Shown: one piece after another, positions 59,646-64,000 of the stretch
Numbering within the stretch: the first letter of the stretch is position 1
How the letters are laid out: each line of letters begins with the position of its first letter
Source: Nautilus pompilius
Lineage: Eukaryota > Mollusca > Cephalopoda > Nautilida > Nautilidae
Direction of reading: 5' to 3'
Assembly (NCBI GenBank): GCA_018389105.1
Contig: JACATO010001004.1
Coordinates: 246,001-310,000 of the forward strand
DNA: 64,000 nucleotides
Notes under the pieces: generated by a model
What the model was told of the DNA's origin: nothing
Database searches by the model: none
The model's input: the letters and a program-made list of their open reading frames with translations, nothing else
Position numbers and translations under genes: made by a program

Positions 59646-61677
59646 AAGGTCAATTAACCATCCTACGTCCAAATAGTCCCTTCCGTGCTTAATGTTTTGT
59701 GTGAGCCCCATGGAAATCGCGCCATTTTTTTTTTTCCAGCAAATCCCAGGTTCTGATTTCGAGACGTCTCGAGGACACCTGGCAGCGGTGGACTAGAGGT
59801 GGGGGGAGTTTGGATGGGGGTGGGTGGGCGAAAATGAAGAGTAAATTCAGCCGTTTTTCGGGAATCTTTTAGGCTTTTAGTGCCAGGCGCTGGATAGAAC
59901 CCCCCCCCAGTTCGGTGACGGTAGTGCTCTGGTTCGGCCTGTTGTGTCACGTGACCGGAAAAAGCGAACCAGTTCCCTTTGATAAATTGCCACAGGTCAG
60001 CCCTAGCTGAACGAGACTATTAGACCTGTTGCTGAAGGTCAACGTAAGCAGTTCACCTTCGGCGACGATAATTCAAGAGCTCGTCTTGCACACGACCCAC
60101 CATCTTCCACGGCCTGCTCGTTTTCCCTCCATCTTACCCCCTAGCATATCGTGGCCGGGCTGATCTCTCTTGATACACTTGGCAGATGCCACGTGGTTCT
60201 GGGGGGGGGGGGCATTTCCAGAAGTGCATCAGAGCTCTGCTCCAGTTCGCGCCAGACGTCTGACGAACGGTAAGAGACGAAGGCACGGCATTGCGTTCAA
60301 AGCCAGTGTCCATACACATATAAGTCCTCCCAGAAAACTGTGGGACCCAGTGGCAGGGTCAGAGACTCCTGGCCTACCAGAGGCAGAAATTCCACATAAT
60401 GACTGGTAAGTAAGACGTCGAGGCAACAAACAGTACGTGAGTTTCTCATACTAATTTAAGGTTACAGCTACACCAACTTTTTCGACATAACGCCATTAAA
60501 AAACGTTTAGAATTCAGTTTACCTACTAACCGGTGTTTTTCTTCAGATGTAAGCAGAATACAGCGAATGGAAACTTTTCTAGCCTTTTCTTTCATTGGCA
60601 GATCGTCCGGTCGGTTCAGCATGAGAAAGGTCTCCGGCTGATTCGTGTTTTCCTGCAAGTTTTGGCGGGGCCACACAACCCGTTCCTAAAACATCGTAGA
60701 TCTCAAATAGCTCTTAACGCATTTTCGGTACCGAAAACATTCTCTCATCAGCAGTCAGGGATGCAGAAATGCTGCCATCGCAATATTAGTAGACCGCTCC
60801 TTTAAATTCGCTCCATGTTTATGAGCAATAGAAACTTCATATTTACCGCTAATTTTTCCATTATAGATTTGCTTTATAAACAAGTTTTCTGCCGATAAAT
60901 TTCCGTTTATGGTCTTGGTATAATGCTTCCTGAAAAGACTGCACAGACATTTGCCAGATCTTTTTTCAGGCTCATAGAATTTCACACTAAAGAAAAAGAG
61001 ACTGCAAATAGTTTCCAATAATTCAAACCGAACCGCGAGGAATCAGTTATGCAGAGGCAGATTTCAACGAGAAACATTTCTAGCCGATGTTCTGATAAAT
61101 CTTGTCGATTTCCAGGAAGAAAAATATCCAAATCCATTGCTTCTGCAACAATTTAAAATTTTATTTACTACAATCTGCCAGCACTCATCCTTCAACAATC
61201 TATCAATATTTTCTTACACCTAGACTAGCTTCTCGATTACGAATCACCAATTTTCTCTCATGGATTAGTACTGAAACTTTGCACCCGATCAAACTCATCA
61301 AAACGCACTCTTGACGATTTCATCTATTTGAAGTATCCACTGACTCCAACTCTGGATTTTTCTGTAGGATTTAACGATGCCGGATATTCGCCAAGGGTGA
61401 CAGGAAGGGTTGGCAACCGTCGGGCCCCCATGGACGGACGCCATCCATCTGCGTCGACCGGCCTTTTGTCGCTGATCCGCCAACGAGACCCGGTCGATGT
61501 TTTTGCCAAAATGTCCCATCGTTTTGGACCGCTTTGCAGTGTTAGAAAGAAGACACTTCGACAGCATCAGTGCAAATGAACCTTGCTAGAACACTGCTAA
61601 ATCTACTTGTCATAATATTGCCCTCTACGCAACGAAAACTCTTTCTGGGAAAACGTTCTTTGATAGAACATTCCGAA
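59646..61677. other. Gene-free stretch
   Basis: No gene recognised. A G-run lies at 60200-60210. Frames at 59663-59950 (minus), 60170-60409 (plus) and 61298-61567 (minus) show no domain. Confidence 0.45.
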
Positions 61678-62286
61678 TCATTGTCTGGAAGTGCATGGAG
61701 TAGAACACACGTGGTTCTGCCTCTGGTGTGAAACGTCCGGCCCGTTGTTACTTCGAAATATACAGATCATCCCCTGGCTCTTCCAGAATTTCCTTTCAAC
61801 TTCAGCAGCACACGGCGTTAGAAACCCCATCTGTAGGCCGGTTGACAAATGCTGAGCTCGAAGCCGAATTCCTTTATGCTGAAAAGGCTGGATTTCGTCT
61901 AGACGTTTTATCAGAATGAAATCATATGGCGCCACCAATTCTAGAATTCCGAGAAAATTACCATTATGGTCGTCTTGAACAGTCACTCCCTTTCCTCCCA
62001 GAAAAAATAAAAGTGTCACGCCTAAGACTCGTTTAAAAATCCCCTTCCATTTTTCACGCTCGTGTACCATCTGATTCTCGATTCTATTTTTAATTATCTT
62101 TCCCAAAAAATATAAGAACAAACCAATTTCTGTGCAAAAATAACATCTTTTTCTGTTGGCGTTTCGTCTACAGTACACGATCGTAGAACTTGTACCATCC
62201 TTGGTTTCTGGTCGGACCATCTTTACTTGGTAAAACAGGCAGCTACAAAGGGCCTGGCTATTCTCCTTAGGTGCACCTTCATGCAA
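61678..62286 (-). pseudogene. hAT transposase fragment (ZMYM1-like)
   Basis: A 202-codon minus-strand frame. Residues about 66-190 follow the hAT family order: NQMVHEREKWKGIFKRVLGV matches the family's ERERHYWREVLKRV-type segment, HNGNFLGILELVAPYD matches a hallmark NGNFLGLLEL-A-YD block, and SNNGPDVSHQRQ near residue 180 matches the usual S-x-D-x-TPDVSH-DQL block. Between the last two blocks the match lapses, so short frameshifts are likely. The first 60 residues are not recognised. No termini were found. It is a different region of the same broad family as the copy at 55.3-57.5 kb. Confidence 0.7.
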
Positions 62287-62469
62287 GGCGGTGTCTCCTC
62301 TCAGCTGATTCCACGTTTGCCAGCTTTGGCGCTAAAATAATGTATAGGAGAGAGGCCCTGTTTAAGCCCTTTAGAATGTTTTTTCCTCCCCGCAGGTTGT
62401 GGTCTTGTATAACTTCTCAAAGATTTTAAAAGTCTAATTTCTGACAATCAGTTGCTGTTGCCTTTTAAA

Positions 62470-62569
<100 letters not shown>

Positions 62570-62792
62570 CCAAATAGCTGAACCCAGTAGCTTTTAATGC
62601 TTCATCTGTATGGGTAAAGGTATCGCCTGACATGAATTCAGAAGGGACTTCAAATTCTGCACTGGACGCTGATGGGTTCGACTCACCTGGAGCTTCATCA
62701 TCTTGATCAATAGGTTCGTCAGGTGCCAGACTTTCATTAATTATAAATGAGGCTGTAGGCGTCGTTGACAGAAGATATATGGTCGAAAACAT
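62570..62792 (-). CDS. Possible exon, acidic Ser-rich frame
   Basis: An ATG at 62792 opens a minus-strand frame. Its first 70 or so residues are acidic and Ser/Pro rich (INESLAPDEPIDQDDEAPGE, SASSAEFEVPSEFMSGD) before running into the CA repeat. The composition is more protein-like than the surroundings. A stop lies just upstream of the ATG. No domain, no neighbouring exon and no clear donor were found. It may be a transposon remnant or chance. Confidence 0.18.
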
Positions 62793-64000
62793 CTTCTACA
62801 TAGATCGGGTACTTCCTTCTCGTTTCTTGACATTTTTTTTTTTAGAAAAAAACCTTTTCACCCCAGGACTCCCTCTCCCCCTTTGATAAGGGCCGGTGTA
62901 GGTAGTGATTATTCCCAATAATTATGGCGCCCTACTAAACGCATCGAACAGTGTCCAGGACAAATTTTAAGGTCAGTTTTGCGATTGTCAGCCAAAGGTT
63001 AAACCTCGATAAATTCCACGCCTTTAAATCACGATGTGTCCCCTAGCGGTGCGTGTCGGCCACGACGCCATCAACCCCCCCCCCACACCAGAAAACCGCA
63101 ACCCTGATATCGATCTGTATCAATCGTACATTAACAATATTTAAAAGTAAAAGAAACCATTCAGACATTTCCCGTTGCTGTTTGGGTTAATCCTTCCTAC
63201 CATCTACGTTTCGCCAAATTTTCTGCCGTTGTCATCAGAACCTTTTTTTTCTCTCTTTCTTTTTTTGTCCTGGTATACAGACGTTCGATATCTATATCGA
63301 TCTGTAGTAGATCTGGGCTTATTCAGTAGCTTCGGCTGATACTGATCGCAGGTTCAGTTGGTTATCAGGTCTTGAAACTGACCCCTTTTTTTAAAAAAAA
63401 ACCGTAACTGCTGCACCGCCGAGACACATCAGCCGGAAACAACCCTGCTGTGGAACTATCGTGGTTGGAAAACGTCGCTAGGTGTCGTGTGACTAGTGTA
63501 CTATTCTCACTAACCTTATAAAACGGGCAGATGGTGGGCACCTTCATCTCTTTCGCCAGATCCGTTTTTTTTTTTTCTAGTAAACTTCCTGTTTTCTGCT
63601 GAGTTTCTTCCCCTTTTCCGGTTGTTCTTTGAATTACCTGGTTAATATCATGGCCCAACCCCGTACACCGGAGATGCTTTATATACCGTAAAATCGCAGC
63701 GCTCTTCCAGGAAACAGAGTATATGAGAGTTGCCCATTTGCCTCTGAGACCGAAGGCCGTAAAGGGTGAATCTTTCAAAATGCCTCTCCCCACCCCGCCC
63801 CGTAGTCGGAAAAAGCTTCCCTAGTTTCGACCGTGAGTCTGCGGCTGGTAGGCGCAAGTAAAGTCGGAGCTGCGCACAGCGACACAGGATAGATGTATGT
63901 GCGCGGGCGAAGCGGAGAGTAAAGGGCGAGACCCGAGTGAAGATAAAGTAACATAACTGGAGCTTCGGATGAACCATAACAGCTTTCTTTCCCGTCTTGG
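62793..64000. other. Gene-free stretch
   Basis: No supported gene. C-runs lie at about 63076-63085 and pyrimidine tracts at 63243-63268. Frames at 63365-63977 on the minus strand overlap each other and show no domain. Confidence 0.45.

Overview
The window is non-coding-rich eukaryotic DNA. It has no operons, no ribosome binding sites and no convincing intact host gene. Its main content is simple-sequence arrays ((CT)n, (CA)n, (AAT)n), several minisatellites, tRNA-derived SINE-like pieces and decayed cut-and-paste DNA transposons. This suits an invertebrate animal genome, perhaps a mollusc or another lophotrochozoan, but no single marker fixes the species and that placement is inference.

Layout. 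1-7.9 kb: unique DNA with a CT array (960-1486), an ACT/AAT array and a CA tract running into an 11-unit minisatellite (6539-7384) of higher-order structure. 7.9-8.4 kb: a CRE/ETS-like site followed by a short reading frame split at a 17-A run, the best host-gene candidate but weak. 9.5-12.5 kb: a TGACGTCA-bearing CT minisatellite, a SINE tail, one copy of a dispersed repeat and a SINE-like element. 14.5-16.5 kb: a decayed hAT transposon. 16.6-24.3 kb: CT, CA, ATT and GA arrays, a SINE with a strong internal hairpin, a second TGACGTCA array and a 13-copy minisatellite. 24.3-26.4 kb: a CpG-poor, AT-rich block. 26.4-39.7 kb: mostly unremarkable, with a second copy of the dispersed repeat, one unexplained 284-codon frame, CT/GA arrays and a G-quadruplex-like run.

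39.7-41.2 kb: a nearly intact Tc1-like element with both terminal inverted repeats, TA flanks and a DD34E transposase broken by two stops. 49.6-52.0 kb: a complete but mutated DNA transposon with CACTGG termini. It carries a cysteine-rich gene family often annotated only as an uncharacterised protein; the termini suggest the CMC/Chapaev3 group. 55.2-57.5 kb: a second hAT pseudogene, of ZMYM1-like type, in which a 69-bp piece of the coding sequence has been amplified in frame to eight copies. 61.7-62.3 kb: a third hAT fragment on the minus strand.

No genes here work together in a pathway. The transposase remnants are separate insertions of different families. I found no wholly new system. The most interesting items are the CACTGG element with its mapped ends, the codon-phased minisatellite inside the hAT transposase, and the dispersed arrays built around the CRE palindrome TGACGTCA.
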